In this document: positions 1 through 12,853 of the stretch, piece after piece
Numbering within the stretch: the stretch's first letter is position 1
Layout: the number at the start of each line of letters is the position of its first letter
Assembly (NCBI GenBank): GCA_043228905.1
Contig: JBHGNT010000013.1
Coordinates: 5,456,001 to 5,520,000, forward strand
Length of the DNA stretch: 64,000 nt
Reading direction: 5' to 3'
DNA from: Azolla caroliniana
Lineage: Eukaryota > Polypodiophyta
Notes under the pieces: generated by a model
Databases searched by the model: none
The model's input: only the letters and a program-made list of their open reading frames with translations
What the model was told of the DNA's origin: nothing
Program-made: the position numbers and the translations under genes

Positions 1-889
1 GGAAAATGGTTTGGTCTGATACCAGTCGATCAAACCCGACTCACATGAGATCTAACTCGGACGAAACCGATTGGTCGAACCCGATCTAGAAGGAAGCCGA
101 CCTGGTCGAGACCGATTGAACGAGATCAATTTGGCCAACTTGAAGGGAGGATCCAAACAAAAATTGACTAAACCAGAACACGACCGACCATGATCGATCC
201 AAATAGAAGTTGAGTTGGCCTAGTTGATGGTCGAAGTGATCAACTGGTGACATCTGGTTGGGGTTGGTGGGAGCAATGAGGAGGCCAAGCAAGCATGACG
301 ACTATGAGGAAGAAGACAAAGATCAAGAAGAATCCTCCACACTTAAACCTGAGACTTTGGCAGTTGCGGATCAACATAAGACCGGAGAGACAGAGGGTGG
401 TGGCGAGGAGTCGGAGGTTGAAGCGGGCAAGGGTTTCGGAAAGGATGAAAGGAGTGTTATGGTGGACAATCAAAGCCAAGAAGGCCAATCAGATTAGAAG
501 CATGATCCTCAAGACAAGGCGGCGATATTGGAGGCCATGGAAGAGACCAAACTAGACGACACTAACACGGATGTCAGGATGGTGGTGGACTCTACCGTAA
601 GAGAAGACCACAACAAAATGAGAAGCGTGTAATGTGGTCGCATAAGGGCCTAGGGATGAGCATATATTCGAAGGAGATCGATGTCAATGAGAAGCGATCA
701 AAGAATAAAGAAGGACGACACACCAAAGTGCTTGGGTCAAAGGACAGTTGGGCTGGAAGCAACACATACAAGGTGCATGACAAACAGTATCCGGCATGCG
801 GTGTGAATGGTTGGGATCTCAATTGGAGGACATGGGAAGAGGTGAAAGGAAGAGGGGTTTGGTAGGCAAAGCGCAAGGACATGTCGCTC
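1..889. other. Unassigned stretch left of copia A0
   Basis: No retroelement domain, LTR or RNA gene was recognised here. A short plus-strand frame (258-497) encodes an acidic, Glu/Asp-rich 79-residue peptide and continues past its stop at about 495 as similar charged sequence to about 630. This could be a decayed retroelement linker region or a host gene remnant; nothing seen decides between them. Confidence 0.4.
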
Positions 890-1588
890 CTTCTGGTCAA
901 GACCACTGATGAGACGAAATGGACTATAGGAGTTGGTGCATACTGATGTGTGTCAAGTGGACATGAAATCACATGCTGGATCACAGTACTTCGTGACGTT
1001 CATAGACGACCATAGCTGGAAGTTGTGGGTCTCTTCAAGTGTTGTCCATCTTCAAGGAGCTCCATGCAAGAGGGGAAAGGGAAACCGGTCAGAAGCTAAA
1101 GGCAATTCGAGCAGATAATGGAGGCAAATATTGAGGGCAGTTCAAGGAGTACTGCGGGTCGAAGGGAATCCGGCTCGAATTTATCATGCCGAAGACGCCG
1201 GAACTGAACGGGCTGGCCGAACGGATGAATTGGACCGTAATGGAGAGAGTTTAGTGCATGTTGGCATATGCAAAGCTACCCAAGATGTTTTGGGCTAAGG
1301 CGCTGATGAGAGCGACCTATGTGATAAATAGATCACCCTCAGCGTATGGACCGGTAAGGACGTGTCTTACAGGCATCTGAAGGTGTTCGGTGTCTCGCTT
1401 ATGTGCGTGTTGCAAAAGACAAGAGAGCGAAGTTGGATCTGAAGTCCCAAACTTGCATATTCCTCGGATACGGTGACGATCAGTTTGGCTACCGAGTGTT
1501 GGACCTGATTGACAAGAAGGTTTTCCGGAGTCGGGACTTCATCTTCATGGAGGATAAGACCATTGCTGATTGGGAGTCGGAGAAGAAG
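890..1588 (+). pseudogene. Copia A0: integrase fragment, left part
   Basis: This is a decayed Ty1/copia integrase. The core start is readable at about 933-1010 (VHTDVCQVD, then YFVTFIDDHS). An ELNGLAERMN stretch carries the expected catalytic glutamate near 1200-1230. The C-terminal part (AYVRVAKD, then CIFLGYGDDQFGYRV and FRSRDFIFMEDKT) runs to 1588. Several frame changes and stops break it, including a TAG near 1250. Sequence stops at 1588, where copia B is inserted, and resumes at 26655 directly after B, so the two pieces are one disrupted gene. The closest relative in the window is copia G (minus strand, 45866-52921), which has the same integrase C-terminus. The left end near 890 is a truncation. 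Confidence 0.85.
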
Positions 1589-1977
1589 TGTTGAGTGAGA
1601 AGCTCAACATTGGGTGTGTAATACGGTGCGTAACCCAATGCGTAGACTGGACACGAAAGTTAGTACGCATAAATTGGCCGAAAGGCCGTTAGAGAGATAT
1701 TCCTCATAAGGAATAATTTTGGGAGTGAGTGTCGAGGCTCATTTATGAGCGGTCAAGTACTGTTAGTACTTGTGTCAGCCCGATTGTCAGGGCTTGTATA
1801 AAAGGTGCTCACTAAGCATGAAGTATGTATGTACAGAGTGTTATTATTTTTGAAATTGAACTATTGTGTGTGATCTCTCTCTCCATCTCTGTGTTTTCTG
1901 TGTTTAATGAACTGTCTTATTTCCAAATTGTATACATTGTGTTTACACATACGCTTCTGCACACGCTATTCTTTACA
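1589..1977 (+). repeat. Copia B 5' LTR
   Basis: The repeat begins TGTTGAGTGAGAAGCTCAAC and ends CTTTACA, directly followed by the primer binding site. It is 389 bp against 382 bp for the 3' copy. A TATA box (TATAAAAG, about 1797-1804) marks the U3/R promoter. The pyrimidine-rich TCTCTCTC leader follows it. Confidence 0.93.
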
Positions 1978-1989
1978 TGGTATTAGAGC
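1978..1989 (+). other. Copia B primer binding site
   Basis: TGGTATTAGAGC lies immediately after the 5' LTR and matches, with one change, the usual plant copia site TGGTATCAGAGC complementary to the 3' end of initiator tRNA-Met. Confidence 0.88.
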
Positions 1990-2085
1990 ACGAGGGTTGA
2001 AGTCCTCTGCAGTCGACAAGAAAAGCTTGCGACCAAACAGAGTTGAAGTTGTTCTTTGTTTTTCGGAAAAGGAAAAGATAGCAAA

Positions 2086-3304
2086 ATGGACAGAGGTATG
2101 GGAAGCTCACTTCCGACTAAAAAGCTTGACAAAAGCAACTACGCATCTTGGTCATACAAGATGCACCAGTACTTGCTCGGCCATGGCTACTGGAGTTACA
2201 TCGAAGGAGCTAATAATACAGCACCCAACTTGACACACAAGGATTTTTCGGCTTGGGAACAAGCGGCAAGCAAAGATCTCTATTGCTTTGCCTCTTGTGT
2301 GAGCGACCAGCTATTAAGCTACATTTGGGATGCTAAGATGCTAAAGGACGCGTGGGCAAATCTCAAAAAGATTTTCGCCGCTAGCACAATGGCTAGGAAG
2401 CTACAACTCAGACAGGAGCTCAACAATGTCAGATAGAAAGATCTGTTTGTGGCAGATTAGAGGCTCGGATCAAGGAAATTTGCAACTCTCTCGCCTCCAT
2501 CAACGTGAACGTCGAGGAGGACGAGATAGTGCAAGTGTGCCTTGGTGGGCAAGTGTCCAAGTTCGGAGCTTTCCGAACGATAGTCTGTACGAGGGAGAAT
2601 ACGCCTTCGTTTTTTGAGCTTCAGTCAATGTTGCTCATGGAGGAAAACCACGCACGTGCATCGATGAGTATGCGCACCGACGGCAAGATGTTATACACGG
2701 AGGAAGATAGGCCCCGTGGTCATGGTGGATGAGGTGGATCAACGCGCAATGGAGGCAGCCGAAAAGAGCAGAATGGATGGCATAATTGAGATGCCGGAAG
2801 CAATTCCGAACCCTCCGGAAGTAGGGGGAGTCATGGCGGCGCCGGAAGATGGCAAGAGAAGGCCACATCGGAATGCAGGTACTGTGGAAAGAAAGGCCAT
2901 AGAGAGAGGGAGTGCTGGAAGAAACAAACCGATTCAGACAAAGCTGGATCAAGCGGAAGAGACGCAAGAAGGTGTCAAAAGTCACACTACACTGAGGGCT
3001 CCGAACGAGTCGGAAATGGATCAGGCCCAACCTTCGTAATGAAGCATAAGGCCAACTCGATGGCTGTGAACACCTCGAAACTGAGCGAGGTGTGGTATGT
3101 CGATTCCGGAGTGTCAAATCATATGATGAGTCACGAGGAATGGTTCTGTACTTGGAGAAGCTGGAATCGCAAGGAGTTGTCTAGAGCAGATGACACTCCA
3201 CATACCATCGAACATGTTAGGGAAGTTCCCCTCACACACATCGGGCAGAAAGGGAAGCTTATGAATGTGTTGCACGTCCCAACAATAATGAAGAACTTGG
3301 TGTC
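2086..3304 (+). pseudogene. Copia B gag and protease (5' half)
   Basis: Gag starts at 2086 (MDRGMGSSLP), 109 bases after the LTR. It carries the copia Gag core: SNYASWSYKMHQYLLGHGYW, then a W-rich region and ARKLQLRQEL. The frame is broken after 2436 and continues at 2505-2732. A CCHC zinc knuckle (CRYCGKKGHRERECW) is readable at about 2873-2920, in a different frame from the longest ORF there. The protease active site reads WYVDSGVSNHM (about 3091-3125), so the usual DSGA is DSGV. The domain ends NLVSV at 3304, where gypsy A is inserted; it resumes at 13313. It can no longer encode one protein. Confidence 0.88.
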
Positions 3305-3763
3305 TGTTACCCGGCCGGCAAGAAGGCTTAAGGAGATCCAAACCAGAGTGTGAAAGGAATAGTTTATTCGGGAACTGTTGTAATTAGTAATCTTAATATA
3401 TATTAATATATGAGAAGATGTGGACAGACGGACCGGAATCGGTATGCCGATCCGGATCCGGACCGATCCCGAAAAGGTTCCGGTTGGCACCGTTTTGTAC
3501 TTCACACCGGAGACCTATATAAAGGCTCGGTTACAATGTAATCGACAATGGATAATTAATAGAACGTATTGCCTTAATCTTTCAGTATTGATTACCGTTC
3601 TGTGCTTATTGTATATCTTATGTGTGTTAATGATGTATTGCTAAGTAATCGATTAAGGCCTAATTAAGCGTTGTGTCGTAAGTCATCCTGCCATAACACC
3701 CTTTGGTGAAGTGTCTTAAGTGGACACCCTGTGTTAGGTTGTTGTCCGGCCCTAGGATTAACA
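3305..3763 (+). repeat. Gypsy A 5' LTR
   Basis: It runs from TGTTACCCGGCCGGCAAG to CTAGGATTAACA, 459 bp. A TATA box (CTATATAAAG, about 3514-3523) gives a likely promoter. The 3' copy at 12854 is the same length. Confidence 0.94.
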
Positions 3764-3770
3764 CAGTTTT

Positions 3771-3789
3771 TGGTGACCACGATTCCTGC
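3771..3789 (+). other. Gypsy A primer binding site
   Basis: TGGTGACCACGATTCCTGC begins 7 bases after the LTR. Gypsy C has the same site with one difference (TGGCGACC...). A TGG start is expected for pairing with a tRNA CCA end, but I could not match the primer tRNA. Confidence 0.65.
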
Positions 3790-3818
3790 ACAATCGCAGT
3801 GAACAATGGTGGGAATGG

Positions 3819-6800
3819 ATGACTAGGCCAACAGACGACCCGATTACAGAGAGAGCACGAAGACTTGCTGAACGGTGAAGACGGCGGGAGGCTTTCCAAC
3901 AAGCAACGGAAGAAATCCGATCGGATCGATCATTTTCCAAAGTGATCCGGAAAGTGGTGGAGGAGTCGCTCCATTTGCAACAAGACGCCTACCCGGACGA
4001 AGGAAGCAGCTTAAGCAGCCTCCGGGAAGCGGAATCCCTTCTCCAGGCCTTGGCTGGAAGAGCCGGCGAATCCGAAGCATTTTCAGTGCTGGAATCGAAT
4101 TCGGAAGGGGGTTACAACGCGCACACGAACTATCGCAGCAGTAATGACACCCCAGGAGGACCGGAGGACGAGGAGTCGGATACATTACTGACACCGGAAC
4201 CAGAGTTGTCAGACCGGGAACCCCCGGCACTAGACATCGAGCAACCTCCGGAGACGGAAGAAGACAAAGAATGACCTTCGACACCGGAAGTCGAGCTGGC
4301 AACACCAAAGGAAGACCGGCAAAGACCTCCGACGCCGACGGAACAACAGGAAAGACCACCGACACCGCCAGCCCGCGTACCGACACCGGACGACGACATG
4401 CCGTTCCAGTACTCCAAGTATAGGGATGACCCAGACGCGGAGGCTCATGTTCACGCGTTTCAACAAACATGGGAGGCGAACCATGTGTCACAACGGTTAA
4501 CCATGGCTGAAGAGGAATGATCTAAGATAGCCGAATTCGGCGTGACATTGGAAGGACCGGCCGCACGATGGCACTGGACACAGGACCCTAGCACCATCAC
4601 CACCTTTGCGGACCTGAAAGATAGATTCTTGCACTTCTTTCAGAAGGAGGTGGACCAGAGAGAAATGTGGGCCTATTTTATACCATCCGGCAGGACCCCG
4701 GGGAGAGCATTCCGCAGTTTGTCATCCGGTTTCAACGGATGCACAGTCAGCTTACCCGCGCAACTTCGGAGGAAGGAACACGGGCTATATTTTTAGCCGC
4801 GCTCCGGGAACCTCTACGAACGGTATGCACGGTCATCGACTTTCGCACAAGCACCGTCGACCAGGTCATCGACCGGGTTAGAGAAATGGAGAAAACGAGC
4901 TCTTGGCTAACAATGGGAGCCCTCCAACGAGCGTTACAAACCGATGAGGATCTCCGGTTCCGGCAAGCAATCCAATGCACGACCTGCTTGAATTCCGGAC
5001 ACTTGTCACTAGAGTGCACCATGCGGACGCACTGCTTACTCTGCCAATCTACGAGCCACACGATGGACCGGTGCGAATATAACTTATTGAATCGGCAAGC
5101 ACCACCAGTCCGGCAAATCGAGCCACGTAGTAGCCGAGACGAAGAAGATGAACGTTGGCGGCGAGAGGAGCGATATCGACCAGCACAGGATGTCCGGTAC
5201 GACAATCGGCGAGAGAACTATGACCGGTACCGAGATTACAACGGACGGTACGAGCATCACAATCGGGATCACTCCCTCGGGTATTACCAATGACGGGAAG
5301 ATTACGGGAGATATGACGACCAACCCCGTCAAGGGTACCGCAACAAAAAGAACTTTAATAAAAAATAGCATTTCAAAAAAGGGAGCCACCCACGTGAACC
5401 GGCAAAAGGCGCCTCAAGCAGCCAACCGGACCAAAGCCCCGTGGTTACAACGGGTCCTCCACCGGGTACAGGAAACAATGCCGAATCCAGCAATACCTGG
5501 AAAGCATATTGCTATTATTGCCGGCAAGAAGGACATTATAGTAATCAATGTCCGGCAAAGAGCTATGACAAGCGACCGGCAGTAAACATGGTAGTCGCCG
5601 AAGTCGCCGACCTACAACAAGTTACCACAAGGTCGAAGGGCAAGACGACGGAATGGGAGACACAAGAGGACATCCGGAAGCAGGCAATAGAATGGGTGAA
5701 AAAGGCAAATGAGCGAAACATAGCAGAACTTGCGCAGTAAAAGGAGAACATCGAAGAGCTCGCCAGCGGCAGTAAAACCGAAAATGTGACATGGCAAGCA
5801 TTGCAAGAGTGCCAAATCACGCTGCCGTTAGGACGGCTCTTGCAACTAGTGCCCAGGTTCACAGAAGGACTCAAGACAGGCATGATGGCAGGAGAAACAC
5901 CATCGGCACCAACATTCTTCTCAAATCCGGAGGAGGGACCGGCGGTGGTAGACACAAACAATCCGGCGATCACGGCCATCGTGAAGGGAAAAGAGTTACC
6001 CAAAGCAGTAATAGATGGAGGATCCGGCGTCAATGTGATTAGCCTCCGAACATGCACAACCTTGGGAATCCAAGAGTGGGAACCATGCCCGTTCTGGCTA
6101 CGGATGGCGGATACAAGCTCAGTGTGACTGACCGGCTTAATACGAGATTTGGAAGTAACAATCGGCGGCCACACATTTCGCATCTCGGCAGTAGTGCTAC
6201 AATTACAGGCACAAGGAGCTTACCCGCTATTGTTGGGGCGGTCGTGGCTAAAAACGACGCACATTAAACAAAACTGGAGAAAGAATATAATGACCTTCCG
6301 GTAGGGAAAAGCAAAAGTACGGGTACCAACGCAACCACGGACACGTACCGGGAAGGAATTGACACCCCTATATGCCGAATGTGTCAATATGTTGGATGGA
6401 TTAGCAGACGAAGAGGTGGATCAATACTTGCAAGATAATCCGAAGATAGTACCCCTGTTCGAAATTGACGTAGCTGAAGCCGTATCACCATACATACTGC
6501 CACCGGACGGAGCGGACGAAGAACCAAATAAAGAGACAATCCGAGAGCTACGGCAAGCACAAGAAGCGCTGGAAAGAGAAATGGTCGTATCACAACGGGT
6601 TAAAGCATCCCAACTAGAGGAGGTAAATCTAGGAACTACGGAAGAGGCGAGACCGGTGTAGATAGCCAAGGAAATGACTACGGAGAACAGAACGACGATG
6701 ATTACACTTCTCAAAGAGTTTCGGGATGTGTTTGCCTAGTCCTACGAGGATACGAGAGGGCTCAATCCTCAGCTATATCAACATCGGATACATTTGAGCA

Positions 6801-9738
6801 AAGACGCCAAACCGGTAGCACCACGACGGTACCGGATGAATCCAAACTACGCCACCAAAGGCAAGGAGGAAATCGACAAGTTGCTAAGGGTTGGCTTTAT
6901 CCATCCCGTGAAGAAATCTACATGGCTGAGCCCGATAGTAGTCGTACCAAAGAAAAATGGCAAAATTAGAGTATGTGTCGACTACTGGAAGCTTAATGCG
7001 GCGACGGTAACTGATGCATTTCCACTTCCATTTACGTTTGGAGTTTTGGACGCAGTCGCCAGCCATGAGGTATACAGTTTTTTAGACGGATTCAATGGAT
7101 ACAACCAGATCCGGATGCACCCCGATGACCAGGAGAAAACGTCTTTCGTCACTGAATGGGGAGTGTTTGTTGCGGTGGTGATGATGTTCGGACTCAAAAT
7201 GGCGCTGGCAATGTTCCAGAGGATCATCATGGAAATATTCGGAGAATTCATACTGGCGTTCATGCAGGTGTTCCTCGATGACTTCGCTGTTTACAGCCGG
7301 GAAGGAGACCACTTTCAACACCTCCGACTGTGTCTAGAAAAGTGTAGGGCTTACTGGCTAAGCCTGAATCCGGCGAAGTGTGTATTCGGTGTGTCTAGCG
7401 GAACGCTACTGGGCCACATTGTGAGCAAGGAGGGCATCGCCGTGGATCCGGACAAAGTAAAAGCAATCCTGGAGGCACCGGCACCAAAAACGGCAAAGGC
7501 ATTGAGCCGTTTCTTAGGCCAAATCCGTTGGCATAGCCGAATGCTCCGGTATTTGGCGGACCTAGCTACACCACTGCATGTTGCGGTACACCGAACACCA
7601 TTCCAGTGGACCGACACCGAAGACAAGGCGTACTAGGCACTCAAAGTTCTATTTTCGCAAGCGCCGGTAGTGCAACCCCCGGATTGGGCGAAAGAATTTC
7701 ATGTGTTCGTGGATGCGTCTGACATTGCAATTGGGAGTGCATTGATGCAACTTACGGAGCCAAGATGGTACCGGCCCGTATATTACGCAAGCCGGAAGTT
7801 ATCCCAAGCCGAATGAAATTATTCCACCACGGAAAGGGAAGCTTTAGGCATGATGTACAACGTAACAAAATTCAGGCATTATTTATTGGGAAGAAAGTTT
7901 TCCTTCCATGTAGATCATTCGGCACTCCTCTACCTAGTGTCCAAAGCGTCACTCACCGGTAAGTTGGCCCAGTGGACTTTGCTATTACAGGAATTCGAAT
8001 TCGAGATATTCCACCGACCCGGCATACAGCATGCGGTAGCAGATTATTTAAGCCGGTTAGATTCCGGCGAAACCGGCGACATAGTACCGGACGAGTTTCC
8101 GGATGTTGAGCTATTTCGAGTTACCGCAGAAACGGCAACAGATGAAACGGTGGCACCAGAAGATAAGTGGCTAATAAATATGCACCAATTTCTGAGCACC
8201 GGATTGCCTTTGGAGGAGATGAACCGAGACGAGCGGAAGCGCCTGGCGGTACAAAGCCGACACTTCTGTTTATTACGGGACACGCTATACCACAAAGGTG
8301 CGGACGGTATATGGTGACGAGCGGTGCGCAACGATGAGAAAGAGGTAATACTACGGGAAGCACACTGCGGAGTCGCCGGAGGCCATTATGCTGGGGATGC
8401 TACGACAAGGAAGATATGGAAAAGTGGCCTATGGTGGCTGACTACATTGAAAGATGCAGTCCGGTATGCGAAAAAGTGTGATCTATGCCAGCCAATGGGC
8501 CAGCCAACGGAACAAGCTAGGATGCCGCACCAGCCAGTACTACCGCTAGAACCATTTCAGAAATGGGGACTGGATTTTGTCGGACCATTTAAACCACCGA
8601 CAATGAGAACTGGCAACCGGTATGTGCTCGTCGCGACGGACTACTGCACTAATGGGTGGAAGAGAAAGCCTTACGAGACAACACCGCGGCGTCGACGGCA
8701 AAATTCTTATACGAATGCATTTGGTGCCGGTACAGATGCCCCATAGAGATGATAAGCGACCAAGGAGGGCACTTTCTTGGACAAGTAGTGGAGAGCTTGA
8801 CATCATTCTATGCGGTAATACATAAACGGAGCACCCCGTACTACCCACAAGCCAACGGATTAGTTGAGTCAACAATCAAAACACTACAGAATATCCTGCG
8901 GAAGATCGTCAATGACAATCGGACAGATTGGGACACGAAGCTGCACAGTGCACTCTGGGCTTACCGGACAGCGTACAAAACAAGCATCTGAACAACGCCG
9001 TTCCGGTTAGCATTCAGATTAGAGGATGTCATGGCGGTCGAATTCCAGGTGCCGAGCTTACGAATCCAGATTAGGGAATCACTTAATGAAAAGGAATCAG
9101 AGGCAATTCGGTTAAAGGCTCTGTGTGAACTAGAGGAACACCGACTGGCGAGCATCATGCACCTGGAATTGGAACAATGGCGACGGAAAGCGTTTGTAGA
9201 TCGGCACCGAAAAGGAAACGGAAAGATGTTCAAAATCGGCAAGGCGGTACTAGTGTTCCAAACCCGGATGGGTAAAATGCCAGGCAAACTACGGTTGAGA
9301 TGGATAGGACCGTACTGGATCACACGCGGGTTCAATGGGTCTTACCAGTTAGGGACACTGGCCAGTGAGGTGCTGGGAAAATGGGTCAACGGATTTAGAC
9401 TAAAGCCATACAAAGGACCTATGCCCAAGAACCCATTTGAACGAAGGGCCGACACTGAATCGGACACAGGCAGGCCAACCAAGACGGCAACCCGTGACAA
9501 AAATGGCTACCACCAAGCAGGTAAGGAGGAGCACGAGCCGACAACCGGGGAAAGCAAAACGATGGCAAACCGTCAAGAGGTCGGCAAGGTGCGCGTTTCG
9601 GGTAAGGGTCCGACAGGACTGGAGAAATTTTTACCACAATTAACATTACAAAAAAAAAAAAAAAAAGGCGAATCAAAGAAATCATTGAAAGGAGTGGTGG
9701 AAACAGCCATGCAAACGAGGAGTAAAGAGGCACGTTGA
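3819..9738 (+). pseudogene. Gypsy A gag-pol polyprotein (decayed)
   Basis: The start MTRPT at 3819 matches that of gypsy C. The Gag capsid region (LEGPAARW, then the Ty3-type helical core) spans about 4540-4900. Three CCHC zinc knuckles follow at about 4978-5022, 5033-5076 and 5510-5555. The protease reads VIDGGSGVNVIS (about 6005-6042). RT spans 6890-7330 with VVVPKKNGKIRVCVDY and an intact FLDDF catalytic motif near 7275. RNase H (FVDASDIAIGSA) starts near 7707. The integrase HHCC zinc finger lies at about 8360-8500, and the D,D,E core follows with LDFVGPF, ISDQGGHF and a glutamate near 8868. Stops (3876, 4272, 6124, 6658, 7634, 8990 among others) and shifts near 4650 and 8650 break it. Linker residues continue to 9738 without a chromodomain. 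Confidence 0.92.
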
Positions 9739-10034
9739 AAAGGTACGAGGAGGCGATGAATAGGACATTAAACCACCACCACATGGCACGTAATACTATT
9801 ATAGTACATGACCTGCACATGCGTAGTCTCGAAAAAGGCGCCAAGATGCAGAGAGAAAAACCCCCACGCATCGAGACCTTCTCCTTTCACGAACCAAGGA
9901 GAACAGACGCAGACAGACGCGTGAAGATCAATCGAAGAGAGCTCACTCACAGAGAACCCCCTCACTCAGAACTTTCTCTCTCACACTCTCCCCACCATCA
10001 AACCTCGCCAACACTCTCCGACCTCGACGCAGAG

Positions 10035-12799
10035 ATGGACTGCCAAACACTGTCTGAAGCCGCCAAGAAATGGCTACCACAGCACGGATTGGAGGGTTTC
10101 TTGATGATCATGGAGGCGGTGAAAGATTATCAAAGAAATCGACACAGAGGTGATCACGGAGGAGGCGGTCCATGTGTTAACAAGCCTTCCGGAGGGGGGC
10201 ATCTACACGATCGACAATCCTACCTCCGAGCAGCTCATCAAATATTTCGGTGAGTATTCTCTCGCCAGCAAAGGCTACAGGACACAGGGCGGCGAAGACA
10301 TGTTATTCTGCGAAATTGCCCGTGTACTTCATGAGTTCGGCCACGTATACCCTCGACCCCCCGTTATGCCTCAGAACCGAGCAGGCTTGATTATCGCAAC
10401 ATACGAAGGGGTCAAGGTGGATTGGCCAGTGCTGATCGCTGACGGGTTGTGTACGGCTATTGATATCGTAAGAGGAAAGGACGACAAGGAAGAGCGGAAA
10501 ATATGGCATGCGGTGACACAATGGCTCACCCTATTGGCGCCACCAGTCGAGCCCGTCTAGACCAAGAAGCGGGGAAGAGCAGGAGACGGCACCCCGAAAC
10601 CTGCTTCGAAACGGCAACAACTGTTGGCCTCCAAGGCCACTAAGGGGAAGACGGCCGACGTAGAGAAGGTGGCAAAGGAGCGCGCTAGCCGGAAGCGACT
10701 GACGGACACACAGGAGGAGACACCGGCACGGCCCTTGAAGAGCCCACTCCACCGACCGGTGCATCAAGAAATGGACACCCTGGCGGCAAGAATGAATGCT
10801 GGGACTTAGGCGGAGGAAATGGAGGAAGAACCCACGGAGCACCTCCAGCGACGGCCGGTGAAGAGCACCGCGGAATCAACCGGGAAGTGTTCGGACCCAC
10901 AGAGGGATGGAACGCCCACAACCCACACTGAGCATCCCACGCCAAGGGAGGCACCGGAACCGGTTCGGATGGAACCGGTCACAGAAGTCCCTGCACAATA
11001 GGCAGCACTGGCATGCCCCGTAACTCAAGAGCCGGTTATACAAAGGCCAACCTCCTCAGCTGGCCAAGTACAAGCAGACAAGGGGCGGCTAGCCAAAACA
11101 CACCCAGAGCCGGAACGGCAAAATGGTCAGCAGGTAGAGCCAGAAGTACAACTCGACGTAAAAGGCGGGACCAACCACCGGCAAGTGAACCCATCAGCCA
11201 ACCCGCCGTGCAGACGCAACAACAGTGCACCGGCAGCCAATGGCTCCGGTGGATAGGAGAACAAATTGCCAGAGTAGTCGGTTGCATAGAGGCGGAAGAA
11301 AGGGCGCAAACGGAACGGTTGCTTGTCACAACCAATGAACTGGAGACGGCCCGGTCAAGGATCCGGTGCCTCGAACAAGACTTGGATCAGATTACCGAAG
11401 ACATGGCCAAAATGGCCTTAACCGCAACGCAGATTCAAGCACCGGTGACTCCGGTGGATGTACATATGAATAAGACCCCGGAGACGGAAACTGTCTCGGA
11501 GAAAGATGCGGCGCAAGCCCAAGAACTTGCCGAATTAAGAGACGAGTTGGCCGCACAAGAAGCATTACGGAGCCGCGAACGCGACTTGAAGAAGGCGGCT
11601 GAAGAAGAATTAAAGAAGACTGCTGAGAACCTCTGCCTGGAAGAGGAAAACCTGCGTAAAGGACATCACGCGTACGACCGGCTAAAGGAGGAAAAAGAGA
11701 AATTGCTGTAGGAGAAAGACAAGCTGCGACGGATGGCGGAGACGGAAATCGAAAGGTTGAAGGAAGAACTCCGTCAACAGAAGGACCGGGAGGACCGCGC
11801 ACGCCGACAGATCAACCAGAGGCTGAAGCAGAAGACCGATGATTTTGATCATCCGGACTGGGACTACAAGCAGTTGGAGACGGAGTATAAGCAACAGCAG
11901 GAACGGATGGCCGAGCTCCGGCAAGAAGTTGATAGGGCCACAACGACACTCACCGACAAATGAGCTGAGAGTTCCAAGCAATTGGAGGAAGCGGTGATGA
12001 ACCGGATGGAGCTCCACAAACAGAAACATGAAGAAAAGGAACGAGCGAAAATGGTATTACAGAGGTTGCAAACAACCTATCAAAGTCAATTGTCGCATTA
12101 TAGGGAGCAGGAGGCGGATATGGTCAGAATCATCAAGCAATTGAAAGAGGAGCGACAAGCCGTACAGAACAAATCACGGATGGGAACCGAACGGATCCAG
12201 TGCATACTCCGGTCATGGCTCACCAAGACAAAAAGCTTGATTGATGAGAGCTCTGTGCGATGGTGGACGAAATGGGCGCAGAATACGGCGGAACTCCAAT
12301 TGCTCAGGGCGGACATAGAAAACCGGCGGAAGGAGGGTGACGACTGTTATACGCTGACATCGGAGGACTTCACCGCCATAAGGGATGAGCTGGCCGAAGA
12401 TTTCAGAGCCCTGGTGGATGAACAATTGGTGCAGGTCCGGCATCTCGTAGCTCAACTAGATGACGATCGGCTGGAGGCTCAAATCCAGTTTGACATCGGG
12501 AAGAAAAAGCGAGGAAGGCAGCAAGGGTCAACCTTAGTGATGAGGAACCGTCGCCGATACAAGGACTAGACGGGGACCAGGCCGGGATCAGTCAGCCAGC
12601 AACAACTTCGACGGAGGAGACAACGAAGGAAACGCCGGCGCCAGAGCGATAAACGGAGCAGCAACCCCAAACTGAGAAGGCACAAACGGAGCAGCCAGAG
12701 ACACAAACTGAACAACAGCCACAACAACAACAACAGATTCCCGACGAGCCATTGGAAATTCTGGAGCAAAGCATTCTGGACATTTTGGACGAAGCGTAA
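10035..12799 (+). pseudogene. Gypsy A accessory ORF: coiled-coil protein (decayed)
   Basis: This is the homologue of the 802-residue protein of gypsy C. The likely start is ATG at 10035 (MDCQTLSEAAKKW). An N-terminal globular part of about 175 residues ends near WLTLLAPPVEPV; it includes SEQLIKYFGEYS and VDWPVLIADGLC. A Lys/Pro/Glu-rich linker follows, then a long heptad-rich helix (about 11260-12480) and a Gln-rich tail ending at 12799. Breaks include a frameshift near 10120 and stops at 10558, 10807, 10999, 11709 and 11961. It lies between pol and the 3' LTR in the sense orientation. Its function is unknown. Conservation of the ORF in three copies is direct evidence that it belongs to the element; a structural or particle-linked role is inference. 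Confidence 0.82.
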
Positions 12800-12853
12800 C
12801 AGGGCCGGATAATGGGTTCGACGTACAAGGCACTGTCCCACGGGTGTGCCATG

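Noticed and set aside
5148-5585. Second reading frame in gypsy A gag as a separate gene
   Set aside because: The matching region in gypsy C is read in one frame as Gag; the alternative frame is a shadow of the Arg/Tyr-rich repeat.
9031-9738. Chromodomain at the end of gypsy A/C/D pol
   Set aside because: The sequence after GPYW...GSYQLG...LKPYKGPMPKNPF has no aromatic-cage pattern and is a low-complexity linker.
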